Shown piece by piece: positions 8,275 through 15,757 of a stretch of DNA of 64,000 nucleotides. A program made the position numbers and the translations under genes. Source of the stretch: RGIG1993 sp964564225 (lineage in GTDB: Bacteria; Bacillota; Clostridia; Oscillospirales; CAG-272); the NCBI GenBank assembly GCA_964564225.1, contig CAZMAF010000002.1, forward strand, positions 1-64,000, written 5' to 3'. How positions within the stretch are numbered: the stretch's first letter is position 1; the number at the start of each line of letters is the position of its first letter. Below the pieces are notes generated by a model. The model ran no database searches and had not been told where the DNA came from. It saw only the letters and a program-made list of their open reading frames with translations.

Positions 8275-8302
8275 TTGATATACTGATAAATTTGTATACA
8301 AT
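8275..8302 (+). promoter_or_regulatory. sigma-A-like promoter of groES-groEL
   Basis: TTGATA (8275-8280), a 16-base spacer and TACAAT (8297-8302), about 80 bases before the groES start. I looked for a CIRCE inverted repeat (TTAGCACTC-N9-GAGTGCTAA) between 8176 and 8385 and saw none. Confidence 0.6.
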
Positions 8303-8384
8303 ATAAGGTGTTCGCATATCGCAAACGAAGCGCTGAAAATGGTGTGGATTGTTTGCTTTTGTAAAGAAAGGATGGTATCAGAAT

Positions 8385-8672
8385 ATGACATTAAAGCCTC
8401 TTCAGGACCGCGTTGTTGTGAAAATGGTAGAAGCAGAGGAAACCACGAAAAGCGGTATTCTTCTGACGGCAAGCGCAAAGGAAAAGCCGCAGATCGCAGA
8501 GATCGTTGCGGTAGGACCGGGTACGCGCGCAGAAGACGGAACGCTCATTCCGCTTGACGTAACCATTGGTCAGAAGGTTATTACTTCGAAATATTCGGGC
8601 ACGGAAATTAAGCTTGACGGTCAGGAATATATTATTGTTAAATGCGCTGATATTCTGGCGGTAGTAGAATAA
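8385..8672 (+). CDS. groES: co-chaperonin GroES
   Basis: The 95-residue lid of the GroEL folding chamber. It begins M-T-L-K-P-L-Q-D-R-V-V-V-K, contains the mobile-loop region E-E-T-T-K-S-G-I-L-L-T (about 17-27), and ends with the usual E-Y-I-I-V-K-x-x-D-I-L-A-V. ATG 8385 is chosen because AGAAAGGATG lies about 10 bases upstream and the protein then has standard length; an in-frame ATG at 8349 would add 12 atypical residues. It is first in a two-gene operon, 53 bp before groEL. No CIRCE operator is visible, so HrcA control is not apparent. Confidence 0.97.
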   Translation: MTLKPLQDRVVVKMVEAEETTKSGILLTASAKEKPQIAEIVAVGPGTRAEDGTLIPLDVTIGQKVITSKYSGTEIKLDGQEYIIVKCADILAVVE

Positions 8673-8725
8673 GCACACGGTAAATTACCTCGCGGACATT
8701 TGCGGGGGGAAAGAAGGAAACAGTT

Positions 8726-10360
8726 ATGGCGAAAACGATTGCTTACGGCATTGATGCCCGTAACGCTTTGAAAAACGGTATTGATAAGCTCGCAGATACC
8801 GTTAAAATTACAATGGGTCCTAAGGGCAGAAACGTTGTTCTCGATAAGAAGTATGGTGCGCCACTCATCACCAATGACGGCGTTACCATTGCCAAAGAGA
8901 TCGAGCTTGAAGATCCGATGGAAAATATGGGTGCGCAGCTTATTAAAGAGGTTGCAACCAAGACGAATGATGCTGCGGGTGACGGCACGACGACGGCAAC
9001 GCTTCTTGCACAGGCCTTTATTGCCGAGGGCATGAAGAACGTGACCGCAGGTGCTAATCCGATGGTGATCCGCAAAGGCATTCAGAAGGCTGTTGATGTG
9101 GCTGTTCAGGCGCTCAAGGCTAACTCGCAGAAGGTCAACGGTTCTGCCGATATCGCAAGAGTCGGTACGGTATCCTCGGGTAGCGAGGAAATTGGCGCAT
9201 TGATTGCAACGGCTATGGAAAAGGTGTCGGCTGACGGTGTTATCACGGTAGAGGAATCGAAGACAGCTGAAACCTCCTGCGACGTCGTTGAAGGTATGCA
9301 GTTTGACCGCGGTTATCTTTCGCCTTATATGGCAACCGATATGGATAAGATGGAAGCGGTGATTGATGATGCGTACATTTTGATTACCGATAAGAAAATC
9401 TCGTCGATTCAGGATATTCTTCCTTTGCTTGAGCAGATTGTTCAGGCAGGTAAGAAACTGCTTATTATTGCTGAGGACGTCGACGGAGAAGCGCTGACGA
9501 CGCTTATTCTTAACAAGCTGCGCGGCACGTTTGTATGCGTTGCCGTAAAAGCTCCCGGCTTTGGCGACCGTAGAAAAGAAATGCTTCGCGATATCGCAAT
9601 TTTGACGGGCGGTGAGGTGATTACCGACGAGCTTGGTCTTGATTTGAAGGAAACGACTCTGTATCAGCTCGGTCGCGCAAGACAGGTTAAGGTCAATAAG
9701 GAAAATACTATCATTGTTGACGGCGCGGGTGATGCTGATGAGATCAAGTCGAGAGTTGCACAGATTCGCACGGCAATTGAAACCACTACCTCGGATTTTG
9801 ATCGCGAAAAGCTTCAGGAGCGTCTTGCTAAGCTTGCAGGCGGTGTTGCCGTTATCAAGGTCGGCGCGGCTACCGAGGTTGAAATGAAGGAAATGAAGCT
9901 CCGTATCGAGGATGCGCTCAATGCCACCAAGGCGGCGGTAGAGGAGGGCATCGTAGCAGGCGGCGGCACGGCATATCTGAATGTCATTCCCGTTGTTGCG
10001 GCACTTCTTAAGACGACTGAGGGTGACGAAAAGATCGGTGTGAAGATCGTTCTCAAGGCGTTGGAAGCTCCCGTGCGTCAGATTGCCGAAAATGCCGGTT
10101 TTGAAGGTTCTGTTGTTGTGGATAAGATTCTCCGTTCTAAAAAGAACGGATACGGCTTTGATGCGTACAATGAAAAGTACGTGGATATGATGGAGGTTGG
10201 TATCGTTGACCCGACGAAGGTTACGCGCAGCGCCCTCCAGAATGCCGCTTCGATTGCATCGACCGTTCTGACAACCGAGGCTCTCGTTGCTGATAAGAAG
10301 GAAGAAGTGCCTCAGACGCCCGCAATGCCCGCAGGCGGCGGTATGGGCGGTATGTATTGA
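8726..10360 (+). CDS. groEL: chaperonin GroEL
   Basis: A 544-residue 60-kDa chaperonin that folds proteins in an ATP-driven double ring capped by GroES. Family signatures are V-K-I-T-M-G-P-K-G-R-N-V near the N-terminus and N-D-A-A-G-D-G-T-T-T-A-T-L-L-A with the catalytic Asp of the ATPase. Further marks are E-G-M-Q-F-D-R-G-Y-L-S-P-Y, A-A-V-E-E-G-I-V-A-G-G-G and a short Gly-Met tail (G-G-G-M-G-G-M-Y). AAGGAA precedes the ATG. The operon ends at the bidirectional terminator at 10383-10411. Confidence 0.98.
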   Translation: MAKTIAYGIDARNALKNGIDKLADTVKITMGPKGRNVVLDKKYGAPLITNDGVTIAKEIELEDPMENMGAQLIKEVATKTNDAAGDGTTTATLLAQAFIAEGMKNVTAGANPMVIRKGIQKAVDVAVQALKANSQKVNGSADIARVGTVSSGSEEIGALIATAMEKVSADGVITVEESKTAETSCDVVEGMQFDRGYLSPYMATDMDKMEAVIDDAYILITDKKISSIQDILPLLEQIVQAGKKLLIIAEDVDGEALTTLILNKLRGTFVCVAVKAPGFGDRRKEMLRDIAILTGGEVITDELGLDLKETTLYQLGRARQVKVNKENTIIVDGAGDADEIKSRVAQIRTAIETTTSDFDREKLQERLAKLAGGVAVIKVGAATEVEMKEMKLRIEDALNATKAAVEEGIVAGGGTAYLNVIPVVAALLKTTEGDEKIGVKIVLKALEAPVRQIAENAGFEGSVVVDKILRSKKNGYGFDAYNEKYVDMMEVGIVDPTKVTRSALQNAASIASTVLTTEALVADKKEEVPQTPAMPAGGGMGGMY

Positions 10361-10382
10361 TTGTTTCACTAAAGCTTATAAA

Positions 10383-10411
10383 AAAACCACTTGCCGTGAG
10401 CAAGTGGTTTT
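10383..10411. terminator. bidirectional terminator, groEL / response regulator
   Basis: A perfect 12-bp stem (AAAACCACTTGC, loop CGTGA) with A and T runs on both sides, between two converging genes. Confidence 0.85.
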
Positions 10412-10423
10412 TTATGTAGAGCG

Positions 10424-11113
10424 TTATTGTAAAACTTCGAATTTATAGCCGACACCCCAAACGGTTTTGAGAAGCCATTTTTCCGATACGCCGTCGAGTT
10501 TTTCCCGGAGTCTTTTCACATGAACGTCAACCGTTCTTGAGTCACCGAGATAGTCAAATCCCCACACCTTATCAAGAAGCTGGTCGCGCGAGAATACGCG
10601 ATTGTAATTCGAGGCAAGGAAGTAGAGCAGTTCAAGCTCTTTGGGCGGCACGTCAACGCTTTTTCCGCGCAGCTTTAATTCGTATTTCTGGCGGCTGATC
10701 TCAATATTGTCAAAGCGGACGACCTCGTTGTCGATGGCAACTTCGCGCGTAGAGCAACGGCGAAGGATCGCTTTGATGCGTGCGATCAGTTCTTTGATGT
10801 CGATCGGCTTTACGAGAAAATCGTCGGCACCAAGCTCAAGACCGAGAACCTTGTCAAAGGTTTCGCTCTTGGCGGTAATCATAATGATCGGTTTATTTGA
10901 AATTTCGCGAATCTCTCGGCAAACCTGCCAGCCGTCTTTACGGGGAAGCATGATGTCAAGAAGTACGAGATCAGGCTCGTACATTTTGAAGAAATTCATA
11001 CCTTCCACGCCGTCCGAAGCAGTTTTTACCTCGTAGCCTTCGCTTTCTAAATGAAGCGATAGCATTTCGCTGATATTGGAATCGTCGTCAATCACAAGAA
11101 GCTTAATTCCCAT
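10424..11113 (-). CDS. OmpR-family response regulator
   Basis: A two-component DNA-binding regulator of 229 residues. The receiver domain (1-120) has the acidic pocket D9-D10-D11, phospho-acceptor D53 in L-L-D-I-M-L-P, the switch T in M-I-T-A-K, and the conserved Lys in F-L-V-K-P. A winged-helix domain (about 130-226) follows, with E-L-E-L-L-Y-F-L-A and the recognition region S-R-T-V-D-V-H-V-K-R-L-R-E-K-L. GGAGG lies seven bases before the ATG. It has its own promoter at 11184-11212. No kinase is adjacent. The nearest is the histidine kinase at 13749, beyond about 1.5 kb of decayed mobile DNA, and the two may be partners. Targets are unknown. Confidence 0.93.
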   Translation of the reverse strand: MGIKLLVIDDDSNISEMLSLHLESEGYEVKTASDGVEGMNFFKMYEPDLVLLDIMLPRKDGWQVCREIREISNKPIIMITAKSETFDKVLGLELGADDFLVKPIDIKELIARIKAILRRCSTREVAIDNEVVRFDNIEISRQKYELKLRGKSVDVPPKELELLYFLASNYNRVFSRDQLLDKVWGFDYLGDSRTVDVHVKRLREKLDGVSEKWLLKTVWGVGYKFEVLQ

Positions 11114-11183
11114 TCATACCTCCGGAGATGTCTGTCGCCGTTGCCGCAAAGGCAAAGCGCAGTTGCATAGTTTTCTAAAATAA

Positions 11184-11212
11184 ATTATATAACGAAAGTT
11201 TGAATTTGTCAA
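11184..11212 (-). promoter_or_regulatory. sigma-A promoter of the response regulator gene
   Basis: On the minus strand a consensus TTGACA (11207-11212), a 17-base spacer and a consensus TATAAT (11184-11189). The leader is about 65 bases long. Confidence 0.85.
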
Positions 11213-11260
11213 GAGTAAATTGTTAACTTCGTTAAAAAATCTCAAAAGTTCATAATTTTA

Positions 11261-11485
11261 GTGAAAAGTCGTTGCGGATTTTTTTATTTTTTTAAAAGTA
11301 GTTTTGTCAATGATGTAATACTAAATAAAATATATAATCGCAATTTACCAAATCGTAGCAATCTCTTCCACTACAAAAACATACATTACTACCTGTTCGC
11401 AAAATCCGGATTTACTAAGGGGTGCGTAGACAAGGCGGTCTCGCTAGGAAACGTAACGCTGGTTGAGTATGGGGATATGGTCTAA
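11261..11485 (+). pseudogene. C-terminal fragment of a DUF234-type ATPase
   Basis: Only the last 40 or so codons (about 11366-11485) look like real protein: an H-Y-Y-L-F-A-K-S-G-F-T-K-G-C block, then V-T-L-V-E-Y-G-D-M and a stop. This is the type of C-terminus found on AAA ATPases with a DUF234 nuclease-like domain, which are common in Clostridia and archaea. The upstream part of the frame is low-complexity and AT-rich, and the ATPase and walker motifs are gone. It is therefore a relic. The family assignment rests on the K-S-G-F-T-K pattern and is tentative. Confidence 0.5.
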
Positions 11486-11511
11486 TAACGACAGTTGGGA
11501 AGAAATATAGA

Positions 11512-12058
11512 ATGGCTAATAAATTGACATATAGAACGGAAGATGAAGTGCGCGACAGTGCAAAAATAATTCTTGGTTTTGATCAAGCAGAATTGAAAGT
11601 AAAGCAAGGAACAGGACAGATTACAACATTTAATCAATTGGGTCTTAAAGAAATAAATGATAAACCTGATGGATGGTATCTTCCGGATGATAAAGGTGCA
11701 CCCGCTATCATATTAGAAACAAAATCTGAGGCAGAAGATATTTTTCTTCAAAAATGGGTCGATGAGCTTGCTAAAAACTGCGATATTGTTTTGAAAAAAT
11801 ATAAAGATGTTATTGGTATACTTTATAATGGCATTGATAAAAAAGAATGTGCAAACGTTTTTGGTAACGGTATTAAAAGCGAGCATTGGTAGCATTTATA
11901 CTTGGGGTGATTCTATATCTTGCAAATCCATACAAAAAGATACCATAAAATTACCCGTTGATGATAATGGTTATCCTAATTACGATTATATGGAACGATA
12001 TATGAGCGTTATTGAGAGAAAAACAGAAGAAAAAATGAAAATTTTAATGTTTGCATAA
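11512..12058 (+). pseudogene. collapsed restriction-modification gene
   Basis: The first part (11512-11892, 126 codons) has an N-terminal nuclease-like domain with a PD-(D/E)xK pattern: P-D-G-W-Y-L, then I-I-L-E-T-K-S-E about 13 residues later. It stops early with a TAG. The second part continues in another frame (to 12058) with I-K-L-P-V-D-D-N-G-Y-P-N-Y-D-Y-M-E-R-Y-M, which looks like the C-terminal end of the specificity region of the same type of protein (type IIG or I-like). The methyltransferase core between them is missing. I infer a large internal deletion plus a frame change. It has no partner genes and is not expected to be active. Confidence 0.6.
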
Positions 12059-12143
12059 ATCTAACGAACTATGCTGCTATCAAATCGTGATTGCCACGCC
12101 GAGATAGCGGTTTTTCTAAAGTATTATGCTTTTTTAACAATGT

Positions 12144-12165
12144 CACAAACTTGGCACAAAATTGG
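12144..12165. repeat. tandem 11-bp repeat near integrase stub
   Basis: CACAAACTTGG (12144-12154) followed directly by CACAAAATTGG (12155-12165), one mismatch. The unit length and the core ACAAA-TTGG match the pair at 828-849. Arm-type binding sites of a tyrosine integrase are a plausible reading, given the integrase remnant 375 bp away. Confidence 0.45.
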
Positions 12166-12178
12166 CAGAGTTTTTCCG

Positions 12179-12207
12179 ATGACAAGTTAAAGTGAATATG
12201 TTATAAT
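12179..12207 (+). promoter_or_regulatory. sigma-A promoter upstream of hairpin
   Basis: ATGACA (12179-12184), a 17-base spacer and a consensus TATAAT (12202-12207). Transcription would start near 12214 and enter the hairpin at 12218 at once. Confidence 0.65.
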
Positions 12208-12217
12208 AGTATCGTCA

Positions 12218-12270
12218 AAAAGTGTAAGCTTTGATGGGGGCGTAAAGCTCCGGTTTTAGCTTACACTTTT
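12218..12270 (+). ncRNA. structured leader or small RNA, unclassified
   Basis: A perfect 13-bp outer stem (AAAAGTGTAAGCT at 12218-12230 with its complement at 12258-12270), an internal loop, and an inner 5-bp stem (12237-12241 with 12247-12251, GTAAA loop). It begins about four bases after the predicted transcription start of the promoter at 12179-12207. The 3' side ends TTTTCATTTT, so it could be a terminator-like attenuator or a short stable RNA. It does not match a riboswitch class I can name. Confidence 0.4.
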
Positions 12271-12464
12271 CATTTTGGTATAGTCTAAATATAGCCGATA
12301 TCAAGGCGTTTTTGGAATGCTTTCGATAACGGCTTTTTGTTGTGCGATCTGAGGAACGAAGCCAAACTATACGTTTGTTCTGTTTGTTGGTACAAAGAAG
12401 CTCGTCAAACGGAAAGCGTTCGAGAATTTTATTCAAAATACGCTGATTATTTAGACAAGAGCTA

Positions 12465-12493
12465 TTGAAAAAACTATGCCAATGTGATATAAT
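12465..12493 (+). promoter_or_regulatory. sigma-A promoter of the integrase stub, reading into ychF
   Basis: TTGAAA (12465-12470), a 17-base spacer and TATAAT (12488-12493). A CCAATG/CATTGG inverted repeat (12479-12484 and 12505-12510) brackets the -10 box and could be an operator. With the integrase destroyed and no terminator before 12655, transcripts from here would run into ychF. Confidence 0.7.
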
Positions 12494-12540
12494 ACAACGT
12501 ATTGCATTGGCTCTTTTTTCAACAGAGAAAGGAGTTAATA

Positions 12541-12633
12541 ATGGGTAAAAACCTAAGAGGCAAAGAAATTGGCAAAGGCACCCGCCAAAGAAAAGACGGT
12601 TTAACGCATTTTCGAGGCGAAAAAAACTTGTAA
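12541..12633 (+). pseudogene. N-terminal stub of a Tn916-type tyrosine integrase
   Basis: A strong ribosome binding site (AGAAAGGAG) and ATG open a 30-codon frame reading M-G-K-N-L-R-G-K-E-I-G-K-G and then R-Q-R-K-D-G-L. This matches the start of the N-terminal arm-binding domain of Tn916-family integrases. After D-G-L the frame is disrupted and stops at 12631-12633; the next bases in another frame still read like the following integrase residues (I-F-E-A-K-K). The core-binding and catalytic domains are absent. It marks the former position of an integrative element. Confidence 0.65.
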
Positions 12634-12654
12634 AATAAAGGAGCATAGATAAAT

Positions 12655-13749
12655 ATGAAACTTGGTATCGTTGGTTTACCTAACGTAGGCAAAAGTACGC
12701 TTTTTAATGCGTTGACAAATGCGGGAGCGGCATCGGAAAATTATCCCTTTTGTACAATTGAGCCGAACGTCGGTGTGGTTACCGTGCCTGACAGCCGCCT
12801 TGATTATCTTTCCGATATGTATCATCCTGAAAAGTACACACCTGCTATTATTGAATTTGTAGATATTGCAGGTCTTGTCAAGGGGGCATCGAAGGGTGAG
12901 GGTCTTGGTAATAAGTTTTTGGGCCATATCCGCGCGGTAGATGCGATCGTTCACGTCGTCCGTTGCTTTGCTAATGAAAATATTATTCATGTTGACGGTG
13001 ACGTTAATCCTATTCGTGACATTGAAACGATTAATCTGGAGCTGGTGTTTGCCGATCTTGAGGTGCTGGAGCGCCGTATTGATCGCACCAAAAAGCTGAT
13101 GAAGGGCGATAAGACTTTAGCAGCCGAGCTTGCAACTCTCGAAAAAATCCAATCGACCTTGATGGACGGTAAGAGTGTCCGCTCGATTACGCCCGCATCT
13201 TCAGATGAGGCGGCGTTTATTCATTCGCTTGAGCTTCTTACCGATAAACCCGTGCTTTACGCTGCTAACATCAGCGAAGGCGACGTTGCTTCCCCCGAAG
13301 ACAATCCCTATTATGCTGAGTTGAAGTTGTTTGCCGAAAGCGAGCATGCAGGTATTATTCCGGTTTGCGCACAGATCGAGGCGGAAATCGCCGAGCTTGA
13401 CGTTGAAGAAAAGAAGGAATTTCTTGCCGATCTCGGTATTGCGGAGGGCGGTCTCGACCGATTGATCCGCGAAAGCTATGCACTTCTTGGATTGATCAGT
13501 TATCTTACGGCAGGCCCTAAGGAAGTTCGTGCATGGACGATCGTAAAGGGCACGAAAGCGCCTCAGGCGGCGGGTAAAATCCACAGCGATTTTGAGCGTG
13601 GCTTTATTCGTGCGGAGGTGGTTTCGTTTGACGATCTGGTTGCAAACGGTTCGATGACGGCGGCAAAGGAAAAAGGTCTTGTTCGCTCTGAGGGTAAGGA
13701 ATACGTGATTGCTGACGGTGACATTGTTCTGTTTCGTTTTAACGTCTGA
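12655..13749 (+). CDS. ychF: redox-regulated ATPase / GTPase YchF (OLA1 family)
   Basis: A 364-residue Obg-related P-loop protein that binds ribosomes and hydrolyses ATP rather than GTP in characterised members. The P-loop G-L-P-N-V-G-K-S-T is at residues 7-15, the G2/G3 region has F-V-D-I-A-G-L-V-K-G-A-S-x-G-x-G-L-G-N-x-F-L, and the G4-type motif is degenerate (Y-A-A-N-I-S-E), as in the family. The C-terminal TGS-like domain ends in V-x-A-D-G-D-I-V-L-F-R-F-N-V. AAAGGAGC precedes the ATG. The histidine kinase gene overlaps its stop. The nearest upstream promoters belong to mobile-element debris. Confidence 0.95.
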   Translation: MKLGIVGLPNVGKSTLFNALTNAGAASENYPFCTIEPNVGVVTVPDSRLDYLSDMYHPEKYTPAIIEFVDIAGLVKGASKGEGLGNKFLGHIRAVDAIVHVVRCFANENIIHVDGDVNPIRDIETINLELVFADLEVLERRIDRTKKLMKGDKTLAAELATLEKIQSTLMDGKSVRSITPASSDEAAFIHSLELLTDKPVLYAANISEGDVASPEDNPYYAELKLFAESEHAGIIPVCAQIEAEIAELDVEEKKEFLADLGIAEGGLDRLIRESYALLGLISYLTAGPKEVRAWTIVKGTKAPQAAGKIHSDFERGFIRAEVVSFDDLVANGSMTAAKEKGLVRSEGKEYVIADGDIVLFRFNV

Positions 13750-15242
13750 TGAAGAAACGAAAACTTTTTTTTCATAGTGTTTTTTCGCGCTTTTCCTTTG
13801 CCATAATCTCTATTCTGTTTGTGTCGTTTGTCATACTGACGATTGTAAACAGCGTGGCAATTAATTATTATTATACCGATCTTCGTAATGACGAGCTTGC
13901 GTATGTTTCGCTTTCGGCAAAAGAAGAAATAGAGGATAGCTACCGCAGGTTTAAGTGGCAACATTCTGAGGGTTCATTTTGGGATTCAGAAGGTGAAGCG
14001 CTTGCGGGGGCACTTTCCGAATTGACCGATGACAGCGCGATATTTATTATCCTTACCGATGGGAATGGTAGTATTCTCTACAAAGATCCGTCTGTAAGCG
14101 AGCTTCCTACCCGAACGGTTGCCCCCGAATTTTTATCTTTTGATGAGTCTGATACGGCGTGTGAAAGAGGGCGACTTGGCTTTTTGAATGCTGAACATTA
14201 TTATTGCGCTACTCACGTTTACGTTTCCGATGAGTACGTTTCGACGATGTTTGTTTGTTTGTCTGTGTCGGTTGTTAAACAGCCTGTAAATGCGATTATT
14301 GCGTTGATTATCGGTGTTTCGGTCACGGTTATGGGAATTGCGCTTTTGATTTCTTACGTTGTCAGTCGCCGGATCACCCATCCGCTTGCCGGAATGTCAG
14401 AAGCTGCCAAAGCTTTTGCCGGCGGTGATTTTTCGGTGCGTGTTCCGGTCGTTGGTCAAGATGAGATCAGTGAATTTGCCATGGTTTTCAATGAGATGGC
14501 GGATAATCTTGAAAACATTGAGAGAACACGTAATGATTTCATTGCCAACGTGTCGCATGATCTGCGTTCGCCGATGACCTCCATTCACGGTTTTATTGAC
14601 GGTATGCTGAACGGTGTGATTCCGCTCGAGAAGCACGAGTATTATCTGGGCGTGGTATTAAAGGAAACAAAGCGCTTGTCAAGACTCGTTACGACACTTC
14701 TTGATATTTCACGTATTCAGGCAGGGGAAAGAAAGTTTGTGATGAGCCATTTCGATATCTGTGAAACGGCTCGGCAGATTTTATTCTCTTTTGAAAGCCG
14801 TATTAATGAGAAAAATCTCGATGTGCAGTTTGAGCTTGATGAGGAGCATATGTACGTGCTGGCGGATCATGATGCGATCTATCAGGTGCTTTACAATCTT
14901 TCTGACAATGCTGTGAAATTTTCGCGTGATGGCGGTAAGCTTGTTTTGTCGGTGACAGAGCAGAGTGATAAGATTCTGGTGTCGGTATATAACGAGGGCG
15001 AGGGTATTTCGGAAGAAGATTTGAAATTCGTATTTGACCGTTTTTATAAAGTGGATAAGAGTCGCGGAATTGATAAAAGCGGAACGGGACTCGGGCTTTA
15101 TATTACAAAAAAGATTATGGAAGCTCATAAGGAAACGATTACCGTTACAAGTGAGTATCAGCGTTTTTGTCGGTTTTCTTTTACGCTTGCTATGGGTGAA
15201 GCTACGGCGCGCCGTCACACATTGGGACAATTACGCAAATAA
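13749..15242 (+). CDS. sensor histidine kinase
   Basis: A 497-residue membrane sensor. TM1 spans about 15-38 and an extracellular sensor region about 39-180. TM2 (181-205) is followed by a HAMP linker (206-260). The HisKA domain carries the phospho-acceptor H270 in V-S-H-D-L-R-S-P-M-T-S-I, and a HATPase domain has N-L-S-D-N-A-V-K-F, an F-box F-D-R-F-Y-K and G-T-G-L-G-L. The ATG shares one base with the ychF stop (TGATG), so the kinase is co-translated with ychF, an unusual pairing. There is no regulator in the operon. The OmpR-type regulator at 10424, across the decayed element, is a candidate partner. The signal sensed is unknown. Confidence 0.93.
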   Translation: MKKRKLFFHSVFSRFSFAIISILFVSFVILTIVNSVAINYYYTDLRNDELAYVSLSAKEEIEDSYRRFKWQHSEGSFWDSEGEALAGALSELTDDSAIFIILTDGNGSILYKDPSVSELPTRTVAPEFLSFDESDTACERGRLGFLNAEHYYCATHVYVSDEYVSTMFVCLSVSVVKQPVNAIIALIIGVSVTVMGIALLISYVVSRRITHPLAGMSEAAKAFAGGDFSVRVPVVGQDEISEFAMVFNEMADNLENIERTRNDFIANVSHDLRSPMTSIHGFIDGMLNGVIPLEKHEYYLGVVLKETKRLSRLVTTLLDISRIQAGERKFVMSHFDICETARQILFSFESRINEKNLDVQFELDEEHMYVLADHDAIYQVLYNLSDNAVKFSRDGGKLVLSVTEQSDKILVSVYNEGEGISEEDLKFVFDRFYKVDKSRGIDKSGTGLGLYITKKIMEAHKETITVTSEYQRFCRFSFTLAMGEATARRHTLGQLRK

Positions 15243-15395
15243 TTAAAATGATATTCAAGCATTCGTTTTTTGGTCGGTGAAACGCTTATTCAAAAAATTA
15301 AATGATTTTGAAATAGGGATATTTTAAAAATGCTTTAATATACACAATACGAAAAAGATATAAAAAAGAAAGACGGGGAATAAGAAAATTTCATC

Positions 15396-15626
15396 ATGAA
15401 GAAAGAAATTATTTATAAGTTCTTATATGCCGTGTCTGCTTTCTTGGTTTTGGGCTTTGTTATACGCTTTGGAGTGGATGCTTACAAGTATGATATTTAT
15501 ATGGGTTCCGCGCCGCTATACGCATATGCGCTTGTAAGATTTGCAGAGTTTATCGTACCGAGCGTTATTGTTTGGATTGTTGCAATATTTCTTAAGAAAA
15601 AATGTAAGAAAAAAAGTCACCGCTGA
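15396..15626 (+). CDS. small two-TM membrane protein, unknown
   Basis: A 76-residue protein with two hydrophobic segments (about 9-28 and 44-66) and a very basic C-terminus (K-K-K-C-K-K-K-S). ATG at 15396 follows a weak GGGGAATAAG region. I do not recognise the family. It lies just before a lipoprotein gene, possibly in the same transcript. Confidence 0.55.
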   Translation: MKKEIIYKFLYAVSAFLVLGFVIRFGVDAYKYDIYMGSAPLYAYALVRFAEFIVPSVIVWIVAIFLKKKCKKKSHR

Positions 15627-15757
15627 GAAGAATGTCCGTGAATGAAAAAAGTTTTATCATTATCTTTCGGGCGACGAGGTTATATATCTTAGCGGTGAGG
15701 AATAAAACGAGCAAGGGGCTTGTTGACGACGGTACTTGGATCGGAAAGGCAAAGATT

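Larger units (their letters stand above)
12060..12540. other. gene-free remnant region with promoters and hairpin
   Basis: About 480 bp between the dead restriction-modification gene and the integrase stub. It holds an 11-bp tandem repeat, two good sigma-A promoters pointing right, and a long hairpin, all listed separately. Between 12271 and 12460 I see no recognisable protein in any frame. Minus-strand translation of 12215-12646 stays open but runs through the hairpin and the integrase stub, so I do not call it. Confidence 0.6.

Noticed and set aside
8621..10369. 582-codon open frame antisense to groEL.
   Set aside because: A shadow of groEL codon bias: it covers the whole gene on the other strand, is Cys/Arg/His/Asn-rich and has no family or binding site.
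12215..12646. Minus-strand open frame of about 143 codons.
   Set aside because: It runs antisense through the 13-bp hairpin, the promoter and the integrase stub, has no ribosome binding site, and no domain is recognisable.
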